DNA from: Mycoplasma anserisalpingitidis
Lineage (GTDB): Bacteria; Bacillota_I; Bacilli_A; Mycoplasmatales; Metamycoplasmataceae
Length of the DNA: 64,000 nucleotides
Direction: 5' to 3'
Assembly: GCF_007858495.1 (NCBI RefSeq)
Contig: NZ_CP041663.1
Location: 124,001-188,000, forward strand
Below are positions 46,401 through 59,600 of the stretch, piece after piece (within the stretch, counting starts at the first letter, position 1; each line of letters starts with the position of its first letter). The position numbers and the translations under genes were made by a program. Under the pieces are notes generated by a model. That model was given only the letters and a program-made list of their open reading frames with translations, was not told where the DNA came from and searched no databases.

Positions 46401-49400
46401 AGAAATTAAGAATAATCTTCAAGTTTTCGAACTTAAAAAGCAACTTTATGACCAAAATAAAAAATTAGATGAAATTCTTAATGAAAAACAAAAAGAACAA
46501 GCATTATATGATGATGTAAAGCGTGAAATTGAAAGTAAAAAAGAATATAATGAGCAATTAATTAACTCACCTTATGAAACCACTACTTCAATTAACTCTG
46601 CAATTTTAGATTCAGAGAAAAAATATAATGAATTAGTCAATAAACGTGACTTAAACACAAAAACTTTTGACGAAAAAGTTGACGAAATTGAAGCTAGAAT
46701 AGCTCAAATCCAAAAAGAAATTAGTGAATCTAAAAAACCTGAACAATTTAATAGTTTTAATAAATCTAAGGATAAATTCGAAGCTGAAGTTTATGAAGAT
46801 ATAAACAAAACAATCAATAATTACGATATGACTTTAAATAAATTAAATGATTACTTAAAAGACATTAATCGTAGTTATGAAAAAGACAAAGCACTTGTCG
46901 CTATTCAAGAACTCAAAGACTTTATAGACACTTCTAAAGCAAGTGGAGAATTATCAAAAAATAGTGATATTGATAATGAACTTAAGGTTTACGAATCATT
47001 TAATAATTTAGTTACATTCTTAACAGAAGAAGTGAATTCTAATCCTGCTGCTAACTATGAAGAAATTATCACCAAAGCAAAAAATGGACTTGATTTAGCA
47101 AATTATGAAATCGACAAAGTTCTTAAGTCAATTTCAACATTATCTAAGAGAGATGATAATGTAAATGGTTATGATAATCTTAAAAATGCTCTTAAAGAGA
47201 ATTTACCTGAAAGCCCATATAGTAAATTAGAGTCAAAATTAAATAAAATCAAAGATTTAGTTGAAAGCATTTTAGGTTTAGAAGACTATAGAACTATTGT
47301 TGCTGATTTAATTGGTGAAAATGGTTCAACAGCTGATAATCCTAACCATGATGAAACTAAATATACTGGTAAATATAAAGAAGTTCTTGATAAATTTAAA
47401 CAGTTTGATTCAGAAAATAAACCTATTATTGATCAAGAAATCTTCAATAAATTAAAAGAAGTATTAAATAATAAAAAACAAGAAAATATTGATGCAAAAA
47501 CAAAAAATGATATTAGAAAAATTCAAGACTATATCGATGAGCGTTTTAGCAATAATCGTTTAACTGCTCTTGAAGAATTAGGAAAACAAGTTCAAAAGAG
47601 CCTTAACATTATTGAAGAAATAGAAGCTGAACAAAACCCAACTGTTAAAGAGTTTTTAGATAGATTTGTGCCTTCGATTGAGAAAAATATTAATGATTCA
47701 CGTGAATTATATGACTCTAGTGTAAGTGCAGATGAAATCAATAGACGTGTTGCTGTTCTTAAAGAAAGTTTAGAAACAATTGAATATGCTAAAAAAATAG
47801 CTCAAAAGGTTGATACTTTAAGTAAAAATATTGGTTTTGATCATCAAAATTCAGCAAGTTTAACCAATAAAGATAAAATCAATTACTTCAGTCTCGATGG
47901 AATCAGTGGTGATACAAAAAATGATCAATGAAATAACTGATTAACTGCTATTTTAAATAATTACTACCTTAACAGTGGAAACTCTAAAGCTAGAGAAAAT
48001 TATGATTCAGTAGTTAGCTTATTAAACAAAACTGAAATTTTATTCAAGAAACAAAAAACTGTTTCAGGCATCATTCAATCAAGATATGATTCAGCAAACC
48101 AAGTAAATGGTTTTGATGGTAACGCAACTGATGCAGTGTACTTGATTGATTTCCTTTGAAAATCTGTCCCAGCAGAATATTCTTCAAAAGATAGTGATCC
48201 AAAAATTTGAGAGATATTTATTGATGAACAAACTAAGGTACTTGATGAAGCTATATTGCTTGAAAACAAAAATAATACAGCCAGAAATGAAATTAATGAT
48301 TTAATCAATAGATTTAAATCAGATAAAGACAGTATTTTTGGAACAAGTGATTACATTAAATTACACAAAGAACTTACTTCAAGAATTGAAACATTAGATG
48401 AATTAAATAAAAATAATCTTGAATATGAAGAATTTGAAAAAATTCGCTCTGATGTACAAGATTTAATTGATATTGAGGAAAAAATTAAATTCTTAGCAGA
48501 TAGAATTAATGATGCCAATAAAGCTATTAAGCAAATTGAATTTAATTCTGATGAAGATAAAGATGTTTCTAAGGACGAAGAAGTTACAAAAAATATTCAA
48601 GAAATCAAAGATAATATCTTAAACTTTGAAAACAAATATAAAACATATAACTCTATCGAGAAACAAGAGGGTAAAGTTGATATTGATAGTGATATTAAAT
48701 TACTTAATTCACTTTTAGTTGAATTAGAATATAAAGCTAACAAAGCTGAATTTAAGAATGAATTATTACAAAACTTAGTTTTAGATAAAAAAGAAAAAGA
48801 TGTTATTTCCGCTTTACTCGAACAAACTCAAGTTGAATTTGACAAAACAGATAAAACTTATGAACAATATATTGAAATTTATAAGAAATATTTCTTAAAG
48901 AAAAAAGATCGTCCTGAATATGGAAATATTGATCCTGAGAATAATCTTTATAGTATTTTGCAAAGTGCTGTAACTCTTAAAGAAAAAGTCCAAGAAGCTG
49001 AAATTCTTTCACTTTATGAAATTAAGGATCCTACTTCACTTATTGACTCTAAAGAAGGTGAAAATAACACCAAAAAGGCTTATGCAGAGCTAAATAGCGC
49101 TATAACATTAGCTAAAAATATTTTGATGCAACCTAAAAACGATTCAACTGAAACTACTAAAGTTGAGATTGGTAAACAACTTGAATCAAAAGTTATTAAA
49201 TTGATGAATGCTAAATCTGCTGATATTGATAGATTTAAGACACTTGCACAAAATATTTTAGATTATGTTAAGACAGAAAACAAAGAAGTCATACTAAATG
49301 CTGAATTTAATAAAAAAACTATTGAATTATTAGATGAAACTAAAGCTAAATTTGAAATCGCAATTAATAATAGAAATAACAATACTGTCGATAGTGAAGA

Positions 49401-51756
49401 TATTTCAATTGATCAAGTAAACTTAAAACTTAAAGAAGTTTATAAAGAAGTTCAAAACCAAACTAAATTATTATTTGAATCATATCGTGAAGATCTTGTA
49501 AACACTAGAGATAAAGTTCAAAACTACATAAATGACTTCAGTAATTCAAATACTAGAGTTGCTGCTGAAGTAATAGCAAGTACTTATAATAAAATGAACA
49601 CTGAAATTAATAATAGTAAAACTTCTTCAACTCTTAAAACTTTTAGTACAGAAGAAATTATTAATTTTGAAAATACTATTAATACTAAATTTAAGTCTCA
49701 CATTAGCAATCTTGAAACTTCTTTAGAAAACTTTGTAAATGAATTTGTAACTGGTACTAAGAAATATTTAGCAACCGATACTGGTTTATTCAATAAATTT
49801 GACCAATTTATATCACCATATGTAAATAATACTGTTACTGATAAAACTGATTTATTTATCAATTCTGAATTTACTAAATCTATTTCTGAATATACAAATA
49901 ATTTCAAAGTTAAATTAAATGCTATATTAACTAAATATGATCAAGTTTTAACTTCAAATGATTCAAGTTACTTATCTACTTTTGGAATTGAATTTACAGA
50001 AGTTCGTGAATCATACTTTAGTTTAATTACTAGCTTAAAAGAAGAAAGCACTAGATTTGTTTCACCTCAATTTAGAGGGGATTTACATGAAATTCTTAGT
50101 GAAATGAGTTCTGAACCTACAAGTAGTGGTTTTGCTAAAGTTAAAACTAAATATCAAAGCGAAATTGATAAAATTAATAACATTTTAGTAAATATTAGTA
50201 ATACTTCAACTGATATTGATTCTGCTATTAATAATTTAACAAGTGTCTTTAGCAATATTCATGAACTTTATACATGAACAAATGTTGAAGAAAATAATAA
50301 GTTATTCTTCGATTATCTTGATTGAAATATCGATAATACTCAAAGATATCAGTATATCAAACCTAAAGAACAAGCAAGAAAAAATGAATTCTTAGATAAT
50401 ATTAAACTTATAAAACCTAAAGATGTAAACATAAATGAAGTAGATATTACCGAATCAAATATTTTCTTAAATCTTTTTGATGAATTTGCATTCACTAAAC
50501 TTGGTATCAAAAATCAAGAATCATTATTTAACATTAACAATGTAAGAGTATCTTTAGTTAAAGATGGAACTGAATGAACTAAAGTTACTACTAATTCAAC
50601 AGACATTGCAGACCGTAAACAAGTAGTGCAATTTAAGTTAAAATACGTTTATACTCCAAATAATTTATCTAAATTTAAAAATCAAGAGGTTATTAGTGTA
50701 ACTAAAAACGTAAAAATCGCATTTAATACCGTTAATGATATTACAATTCCTTCTGGAACATCCAACTTATTCTACCAAGAAAAAGATGGTCAACTTGTTT
50801 ATGGTCAAGATGCTAAGGTTGAAGTTCTTGATTTAGCTTCATCAGGACTAATGGATGTAAGCGAGTCAAGAAATAATCCAGTTCAATTTGTATATAATAG
50901 ATTTAAATCTAATGTTTTAGATAATAAGGAAAAATTAATTATCACTCCAGAAATTAGAAATAATTCAGCATACACTAATTCTGAATTAGCTTATATGGTA
51001 GATATTCAAACTCAAACTAATAACAGTTTAGACCAAAACGTATCTGCTGCAGCACAATTTGATAAACGTTATACTATTATTTTTGGTGATGATAGTGACC
51101 AAAGTATTAATATTATTAACGTTATACCTGGAAGTTTTGATAGTACTAATAGTAATGAAAATTCTTGATTTGATACAAGTAAAGGTGCACTTCTTGATAG
51201 AAATGATATCACCAAATTAATGCCAAATGCCTTAGTGAATTACGTTAAAATTAAGCTTTCAAATGATGATAGCAAAATGTATGCTCACATAGATCATTTA
51301 CAAAATTCATACCTTTCTAAGGTTTATAATTTCGATTGAACTAAAGCTGATAATTTTGATATTTATCAACCTGTTGATCCAAGTACTACAAGAGCAACTG
51401 GAAGCAATAGAGTGGTTTGAGAACCTGAAAAATTCGTAGAATATGTAGTAGCAAATTACAAAGATGTGTTATATAACCAAACTGCAAAACGTCTTTATAC
51501 AACACAAAAAGATGGAAATTTTGGAACAGATTATACTAAACCATTAATTAAATCTAATATTGTAATCTTACCTACAGACAATAGATCAGAAGCTAAATTG
51601 CTTCAAGAAAAACCACCTCTTCACAAGAATTTTAACTACCGTTCCGGAGCTATTTATATCTCTAAAGGTGTATTGAATGCAGATTTAACTGTTAACCAAG
51701 CAGCCGTAATCTATAACTCAGGAATTGAAAACTTCAAAATTAATTTTAGAAAATAG
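43402..51756 (+). CDS. Giant coiled-coil surface protein B2
   Basis: 2,784-aa protein, intact through many TGA (Trp) codons to TAG. Anchor: LKVISTSTIIAGSLASVLGL followed by SVVSAL, with no Cys. The body parallels B1 (YPDDGNRDNDSEVEKSLRD; SLEDAKAKLEAAISNAKSS against B1 ELEDARDKLENAIDNAKST). The C-terminal region has KYVYTPNNLSKFKN, a DDSDQSINIINVIPG strand segment and ends NFKINFRK, as B1 does. Its start overlaps the A2 stop by 1 bp. A palindromic terminator and then an IS30-family element follow. Function unknown; as the partner of A2 it is presumed to be displayed on the membrane surface. Confidence 0.85.
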
Positions 51757-51814
51757 CACTAAGTTGTAAATTATTAAACTTCATCAATGAAAGTTAATAA
51801 AAATCGTAAAAAAG

Positions 51815-51850
51815 AACAGTCATACAACAATTGTTGCATGACTGTTTTAT
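51815..51850 (+). terminator. 32-bp near-perfect palindrome, terminator of the A2-B2 operon
   Basis: AACAGTCAT (51815-51823) pairs with ATGACTGTT (51838-51846), and the centre CAACAATTGTTG is itself a perfect palindrome; only one A-C pair mismatches. A TTTTAT tail follows. It works as a terminator and, in DNA, as a cruciform-like target next to the insertion sequence. Confidence 0.7.
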
Positions 51851-51861
51851 ATTCTTGGTCC

Positions 51862-53097
51862 TTTTAGTAAAATTATAGTGCAAAAAAATAAGAAAGGAAC
51901 CAATATGATTATAGCAAATATTAAAAATTCTCTTGAAAAAGTTGTGTGTATTAAAACTAAAGAAAAACATTTACCAAACAATCACTATTTAATCAAAAAT
52001 TCTGAAGAAGAAATCAGAATTCTTCATTCAAAAGTTATAAATAACAGATTACTCAAAGCGAATCAAATGAACATTCTTCATTTAAATGAATGCCTAAGAT
52101 TATTCAAAGAAGGAAAGAATTTTTCTAAAGTTTCAGAAGTGATTGGATTTCAAACACACACCATTAAAAAGTTATTGAAAATTTCAACAACAAATCAAGG
52201 TGATTTTGTCAAAAAATATAAAAAAGTTTGTCGCAACTGTGATCAATATATTAATTATGTAAACTATATTGATTTCCAATTAATTGCCGAACATCTTATG
52301 CTTTATAAGTCCAAAAGAACAAGACTTCATTCAAAGACTATTAAAAATAAATGAAGAGATTTTATTAGATTTTGAAAATCTGAAGTTAGTTATTATAGGA
52401 AAAATAGATTCAATAAAGATTTTACAAAAAGAGCAATCAAAGTTTCAGCTAAAGCTCTTGTTAATAAATTTAAGAAGATGTTTCCTAACAGTTTCTGCCC
52501 TACTCCTAGCACTGTATACAAGTGCTTAAAGTCAAATGAGTTTAATTTATCTATAGATATTTTGCTCTTTCTTTCTGTAGGAAAATATCACAAGAAAACT
52601 AGAAAAGTTCAAAAAAGTTCTCTTAAAAATGCTGTTAGTATTCATCAAAGGCCTGATGAGGCCAACCATAGATTAAAGGAAGGTCATTTTGAACTTGATA
52701 CTGTGATTGGACAAAGCAAGGATAAGAATTGTTTGGTAACTTTATTAGATAGAAAAACTAGAAAACTTTATGTAATATTATCACGCAAAACTTCTGAGGC
52801 AGTGAAAGATGCTTTACTTGAAATGATTAAAGTTAATTCCATAAAAATAACAACATTAACGGTTGATAACGGCTCCGAGAACGTGCGCTTGCACGAAGTT
52901 ATTTCTAATAACAATTTGTTTAAATGTGATGCATATTGTTCATACCAAAAAGGTTCAATAGAAAATATCCACAGACACATTAGAAGATTTATTCCTAAGG
53001 GTGTGTCTATGGATAAATTCACAAATAAACAAATTTATGTGATGAGCAAAAGAATTAATGAATATTTAACACTTATCAATCAATAATTTTACTAAAA
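51862..53097 (+). mobile_element. IS30-family insertion sequence
   Basis: About 1.24 kb bounded by a 15-bp perfect inverted repeat: TTTTAGTAAAATTAT at 51862-51876 and its complement ATAATTTTACTAAAA at 53083-53097, which includes the transposase stop. The interior is one transposase gene. The outer boundaries are uncertain; terminal repeats could extend imperfectly outward. A 9-bp direct repeat TAGCACTAA lies further out (51754-51762 and 53172-53180) and may mark a longer duplicated target. Confidence 0.6.
51905..53086 (+). CDS. IS30-family transposase
   Basis: 393-aa DDE transposase, intact with two TGA (Trp) codons near 52352 and 52373. The N-terminal helix-turn-helix region has LHLNECLRLFKEGKNFSKVS, then EVIGFQTHTIKKLL. 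The catalytic core shows HFELDTVIGQSKD (first Asp), TTLTVDNGSENV (second Asp) and YQKGSIENIHRHIRRFIPKG (Glu), the diagnostic IS30/IS1630 arrangement. ATG 51905 follows AAAGGAAC; an in-frame GTG at 51878 lacks a ribosome-binding site. TGA use shows the element is adapted to mollicutes. It appears complete and potentially active. Confidence 0.88.
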
Positions 53098-53104
53098 ATT
53101 TTAA

Positions 53105-53122
53105 AATCGGTCATGACCGATT
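53105..53122 (+). terminator. 18-bp palindrome, probable terminator of the transposase gene
   Basis: AATCGGTCATGACCGATT is perfectly self-complementary and lies 18 bp after the transposase stop. CTTTTGG and then T6 follow. Because it is symmetric it could act on both strands. Confidence 0.5.
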
Positions 53123-53292
53123 CTTTTGGTGTGCTTTTTTATATAAAAAAGCATTATAATTATATAAATCGTAGCACTAACGTACTTCAAGGACTTTGAT
53201 TAAAATGCATTGTTAAATGACTTTTCTATTTCATAAGTTAATAAAAATAATTAATAATTTATTAATTTTGTAATAAATTGCATATAATAATA

Positions 53293-53375
53293 TTGTATGT
53301 CGATAAATAAAAGATTAAGATTCGTGATTGGCATACAACATGATGTCCCCTAAACAGGGACATTTCTTTTTTATT
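53293..53375 (+). ncRNA. Candidate small non-coding RNA with its own promoter and terminator
   Basis: TATAAT at 53283-53288 predicts a transcript start near 53294. From there the sequence can form a 9-bp stem, TTGTATGTC (53293-53301) with GGCATACAA (53330-53338), one G-U pair, around a 28-nt loop. It is followed at once by a terminator hairpin, ATGTCCC (53343-53349) with GGGACAT (53357-53363), 7-nt loop, and TTTCTTTTTT. No ORF with a ribosome-binding site is inside. Promoter, structure and terminator fit together within about 80 nt. It could instead be a leader attenuator of the GH84 gene 280 bp downstream. Confidence 0.45.
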
Positions 53376-53653
53376 TTAAATACACTATGGAACTATTATT
53401 TATTGATTTTGGTTGTTTATATTTATAAACATCCGTTTTTTTATTATTAAATTTATTTTTTAAAACATGATAAATTAATTAAAAATATATTTTGAAATTG
53501 TTATCAGCGGAATAAATTATTCATATATTTTGTGATAAAAAACATGTTTTCATATTAAACTATTATGAATTTGAATTAAATATACAATCATCATTACTCC
53601 TTAATTTTAAAAAAATAAAATTTAGTAGAAATTATTTAATTAAGGTGGTTTTA

Positions 53654-56600
53654 ATGAAGAAACAAAACAAGAAAAAAGCATTAACTATTATAGGGATAGC
53701 CGGTTCAATTGGAGCTGCTTCTTTAGGATTTATTAGTGCAAATACTGAAAATAATAATATCAGAAGTACGTATGAGATATATCCAAATCCACACACAATT
53801 TCTTATGATGGAAAGCAATCGCTTATTTCAACAAGCGTAAATGTTGTTATTGAAGATGATGTTGACCAAGCTACAATTACTAGATTCAAGGAAGCTCTAG
53901 CACTTAGAGGCATAACTAATATAAACTTTAGTAGAAGAATTGTTGATGATCAAACTAACTTTATTTTAGGGATAAAGGGAAATAGAGACACCTTTGTTGA
54001 TGATTATATGAGTTCCGAAAATATTAGTTATGAATCTGATTTGATGAACAAAATCGATGCTTATGTTTTAAGTGTAAAAGATAATGTTATAGCAATTTAT
54101 GGTAATGAGGCTGATTCAACATTTTACGGAGCCACAACATTATGGCATATTCTAAATCAACTTGAAGGATTAGAAATTGAAAATATTAAAATTCAAGATT
54201 ATGCTGATGTTAAAACTCGTGGTGCTATCGAAGGATATTATGGAAATCCTTGAACAGTTCAAGATAGAATTAACTATATGAGTTGGGGGGGTTATTACAA
54301 ACTAAATGCATATTTTTATGCACCTAAAGATGATCCAAAACACAACTCAAAATGAGCTGAATTATACACAAATGAAGAAATTCAAAATCTTATCAGACCA
54401 ATTGCTGAGGCAGGTAATAATTCAAAAGTTAGATTTATTTATGCATTGCATCCATTTATGCACAACAGACTTGATAATGGAAATGTAGCGGATAAAAAAG
54501 AAAAATTGAAAGCAAAATTTCTTCAAGTCATTGAAGCTGGTGTTAGGCAAATTTCTATTTTAGCCGATGATGCCGCCAAACCTAATGAACAATTCCAAAT
54601 TGATTTATTAACAGAAATGGTCGATTGACTTAAAGAACTTAAAGCAAATAGATTTCCAGATTTAAAAACAACTCTACCATATGTTGTTCAAGAATATATG
54701 GGTTGAGGTCAAGAATATTTTAAACGATTTCCTCCTGAAGTTCAAATAGTTATGACTGGGGGTACAATTTGGGGACAAGTTACTAAAAATTTCACTGATT
54801 CATTCACTAATAAGATAGGTGAAGGTCCGATGTTATGAATTAACTGACCATGTACTGACAACTCTAAAGAGCATTTAATTATGGGTGGTTTTAAAGAATT
54901 CTTAAAACCTGATGTAAATCCAAAGAATGTAGAAGGTATTATTTTAAATCCTATGCAACAATCTGAACCTTCAAAAGTTGCGCTTTTTGGTAATGCAGTT
55001 TACTCATGAAATTTATGAAAAACTAATGAACAGGCAGATAAAGCTTGAAATGATGCATTTAAACATGTAGATAACAAATCAAGTATTGAAACACCAACTT
55101 CTAAAGCTTTTAGAGAACTTTCAAAACATATGATTAACCAAAAAATGGATGGTAGAGTTGTAAAACTCGAAGAATCTCTTGAGCTCAAACCATATCTTTA
55201 TGGTCTAATCAATAAACTTTCAACAAAAAGTTATTCTAAAGAAGAGTTAACTAAATTAACTGAAGAATTCACTTTATTAAATGAATCAGCTAAAATCTTT
55301 CTTGAAAATGGTAATGATCGTAATTTAGTTGAACAAATGCGTCCATTTTTAGAATCTTGAGTTGATTTAACCGACTCAGCACTAATCTATTTAGAAATTT
55401 TAGAACACATTTTAAGTGATAACATTACTAGTGTTAATAACCTTTATCAACAAGCTAAAAATAAATTAATTTTAGCTAGAAATAACCATAAATTTAGATA
55501 CTTAAGTGAAATGAAAAATGCTGAAGTAGGACCTCAGCACATTCAACCATTTTTGGATGAATTAGATTCATTTTCATCTAAATATCTTAAAGAAAATCTT
55601 GATGATAATTTTGTTAGCTTAACTTGAATTTCGGATGTGTTTACTACTCCAAGCAGTGGAAATAAAGATGAAGTATTTAATCAAACTTCTCCAAAAGCAA
55701 TGCAATTTAAAAATCCATTATATATCATGAAAGATAATTATATCGGAGTTGAATTTAGTAAAGAAATTGAGTTAAATAATGTAGTTATATCAATGGGTGG
55801 TGGAAAGAACCATTTTTACAAATCTAAATTACAATATAAATCTACCAATGGTGAGTGAATTGACGTAAATAGTAATGTATATGAAAGACCAAATGGCTCA
55901 ATTATACCTATTGAAGAATATAATTTATCTATACCTAATGTTAAAGCATTAAGATTAGTTTCACTTCAAAATGATATTGATGACAAATGATTAATGATAA
56001 ACAGTTTTATTGTTAATAAACCATTAATAAAGAAAGCACAAACTGGGGATAATAAATTAACTTTTTCAAGTGTTGAACTAGATGGACTTCAAGTTGCTGG
56101 TGGTGAGTTAGATAAAATTACTGATGAATCAGAAAATACTGAAGCACATTTACGTTCTAGCGAGCAACCTAAATATGATGGAATTAGACCGAATAATTCA
56201 ATTGTTTTCAATTTTGATGAAGTAACAGAAGTTACAAAGTTTGTTTTTGTGCAAGGAAGTTCTAATTCTGGAGACGTTCTTAAAAGTGGTATTGTTGAAT
56301 ATTATGACTCGAATACTTCAACTTGAAAACAATTTGGTTCAGGTTCTTTAGATAGTCAGAAAAAGCAAACAATTATCGGTTATGCTCAAACTAATAAAAT
56401 AAGAGTTAGAAATTTAGCAGATAAAAAAGTATGATGAAGAGTTGGCGCAGCCTTTGCTTATGGCTTTGATGAAAAGTTGGACATTAACTATACAACAGAC
56501 ACAGAAAATATTATGATTGGTAAAAATCCTGCTATTAACGATGGTGCCAGAAATAATAAATTCGATCATCTTTATGACAATAATCCAAGTACAATAGCTT

Positions 56601-59600
56601 GAATGGCTGGTAAGGATAATGGTAATATTGGAAATAACAGTAAATTAATTATCAATTTTGATAAGTCAATGAGAATTGATGAAATTCTGATCAGACAAGG
56701 TGATGGTGATAATCTAAGACAGATTCTTGTAGAAGCTTACACTAATGGAACTTGAGTTGAACTAGATAGAAACACAAATGCTACAAGAGAATATACAATA
56801 GATACTAGAAATAAAGAAGAACATTTTAGTAAGTTAAGAATTAGCTCGCTTGTTAACACTAACATATGATGAAAACTAGCTGATGTAAAAATAACTGAAA
56901 GAAAAAGAGCTTCAGATGAATATGTTATTGTTGGTTCAAAAGATAATAGTGTTCTATCACTAAAAAATCAAAATAACTTTACCTTGTTGAACAAATCAAA
57001 TCAAAATATTTCTTTAGCTAAAGATCAATACATTGGTTTAGACTTAAAATCAATTCAAAAAATTCAATCATTTACTCAAAGTACTCTAGAATTAAATGAT
57101 GCGCAAATCCAAATCTCTGTAAATGGAATAGCATGAGAAAATATCACTTCACTTGAACAAGTTAAAAATAAAGCATTAAGATACATTAGAATTGTAAATA
57201 ATAATTCTGAATCAGAAATAAATGTAAATTTTGATAATTTCACCTTAACAGCTGCAAAAACAAACGAATTTGGTGAACTAGTCAAAACAACTTTACCTGA
57301 AGGAAATTCAGGTTGAGGTGACACTCGTTATAATAAAGCTGCTTTTGATGGAAAGATGAATACATCTACTAAATTTGGTGTTTCTCCAACTTTGGGAAAA
57401 GAAATAATTTATGACTTAGGAAAAGAAATTGATATTCATAAACTAAGAATATACGCTCCAGATTCAACTAGTGATTTTCCTAGAAGTATTGATGTAATGT
57501 ATGGAACTGAATTAAATGGTGAATATCAAACTTTATTTAGTATTGGTCATGAAGAAAATAGAGATATTAATTTAATTGATGTACAAAATAACTATAGTTA
57601 TGTTGATTCAAAATATCCTAATGTAAGATTTTTCGGAAATACAGATAACTTAGAAACTCCAGTAAAAGCTAGATATATTAAGTTATTAATCACTAAAAAT
57701 TATCCAAATAGAGCTTTAATTATTAGTGAAATTCAAATTAATGATGGTCAATATATTTCGCTTGATAATGATCCTAGATTTAACGGAGCAGAAGAAACAG
57801 AAAAAAATACTCTAGCAAGTAAAATGATTGATGGCGATTTCTTAACTTACTATGAACCAAAAATTTCAAATTCATCAATAACATTTTTTAATGATGATCC
57901 TCAACCTAATAAATTTGTTAAATTTATCACTAGTTCAGAAAACTCAGATGCAAATGTTGAAGTAAAAACAGCAGATTCAAATGGTGATATTCATCAAATA
58001 ACCCTTGGTAAACTTTCATTTAACAATATTGGATTTAGAGTTCCAAGTGGTCATTCTATTTTAGAATTAAAAGTTTCTTGAACTGAAATAAAACCTAAAA
58101 TTAATGAAGTGATTTTCTTTAATTCAAATGAAACTGAAGAATTAAATAAAGTTGAATTAAACACTTTGATTTCTAGTTTACCAGAAGACTTTGATTTATG
58201 AGTGAAAAGTAACAAAGATGCATATAATGAAACAGTTGAAATAGCTAAGAAAATTTTAACTTTTGAAAACATAACTCAATCTACAATAAATGAAATTAAG
58301 CAAAGTTTAAATAGTATTATTCAAAATAAAAAGCTAAAAGGTGATTTTAGTAAATTAATTGAGGAATTAAATAATGAAATTACTAATTTTGAAGATTATT
58401 TATCTTCAACTACATCTGAATATAAATTAGCTATTTCAAAAGCTAAAAACTTAATTAAGAGTGAAGAGGTTACTCAAAGATCAATAGATTCATCTCTTAA
58501 TCAAATAATTAGCGCCAAAACTGTTTTAAGATATTCTCCAGTAAATAAAGATACACTTCAGATTAAAGTAAATGAATTTGAAAAATTAGATAAAAGTAGA
58601 TTTAGTGAAGAAACTTATAATTTATTAAAAGATAAAGTTTTACATGCTAAGCAAACTATATCTGATGATAATGCTATTACAGAAAATTCTCAAAAAATTC
58701 ATCCTTCAGTATTTAAAAATCTTTTAGATGAATATAATAATTTATACCAAGACCTTGTAGACTCTGAAAAAGGAGTTAGATACAAAGAATATCTAAAAAT
58801 AAGAGATTTAGCATACAAATTTATTGATGAAAATGGTTCGAACTGACAAATTTTATCTAGAGATCTAAATGCAAAAGTTGATGAAAAAGATATTGAAGTT
58901 AAAGATGAGAGTTCTACAGTTGAAATCATTGATCAAGCTATTGCTGAATTATCTAACTTAATTGCTGAAAGCCAAAAAATTAAATCTAATAAGATTGCAA
59001 GAATTAAAGAATATGCTAATGGTGTTGTCTTAAACGAAAATAGTGTTTATACTATTGAAAGCTATAATAACTATAAACAATATGTAGACAAATTAATCGA
59101 TTTATCAAGTGACAGCAGAAAAATTTATGAAGAAGAACTAGATGAATTATTTGATAACTATATTCAAGCTAAAAATAATTTAAGTTTTAATGATTCAATA
59201 GATTTAGAAGAAATTAGACAATATTTATTAAGTTTAGTTCAAGCCTTGGATGAAAATCAAGAATACATTGCTAAAATTCAAAATAGTAACGAAGCAAGTT
59301 CATTAAAGACTTTAAGTGATGAGATAAATATTAAAATCGAAGAGCAAAATACAAGAAAAATCGAATCTAAACGTCAAGAGGCCAAAGATTTATTGTTTGA
59401 ACTTTCTAAAGAGAATAATGATTTAACAAATAATTTAACTTATGAGTTAAATAACTCAACAGATATTGAAAGTATTACAACTGTAATAGTAAAAATTAAA
59501 GAAGAATTAAATCAAATTAAGTCTACTTTAGTTGAAGAATTAATAAATGAATTACCAGGATTAGAAAATAGCGAATTAAAACAAAAAGCTAATTTAAGTA

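Larger units (their letters stand above)
53087..53653 (+). other. 567-bp non-coding region between the transposase and the GH84 gene
   Basis: No convincing gene is seen. It holds the 18-bp palindrome AATCGGTCATGACCGATT (53105-53122) and the 20-bp palindrome GCTTTTTTATATAAAAAAGC (53133-53152), the candidate small RNA (53293-53375), the hairpin GTTTATA-TT-TATAAAC (53415-53430) and then AT-rich sequence leading to AAGGTGG (53642-53648) before the GH84 start. Confidence 0.6.

Noticed and set aside
18058-49907. Minus-strand open frames of 60-150 codons inside the giant genes
   Set aside because: They lie opposite coding sequence, lack ribosome-binding sites, and their Ser/Leu/Phe-rich composition is the mirror of Lys/Glu/Asn-rich codons on the plus strand.
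17828-51756. Giant genes appear broken into many ORFs and could be called pseudogenes
   Set aside because: Every break I checked is a TGA in the same frame, with no TAA or TAG between; paralogs conserve Trp at matching sites, so TGA is Trp and the genes are intact.
52284-52529. Overlapping frame within the transposase (programmed frameshift as in IS3)
   Set aside because: The catalytic residues are all in one frame that is continuous when TGA is Trp, so no frameshift is needed.
53415-53430. GTTTATA-TT-TATAAAC as a regulatory operator or replication site
   Set aside because: Pure A/T palindromes of this size are common in such AT-rich DNA; no repeated DnaA-box-like cluster is nearby.
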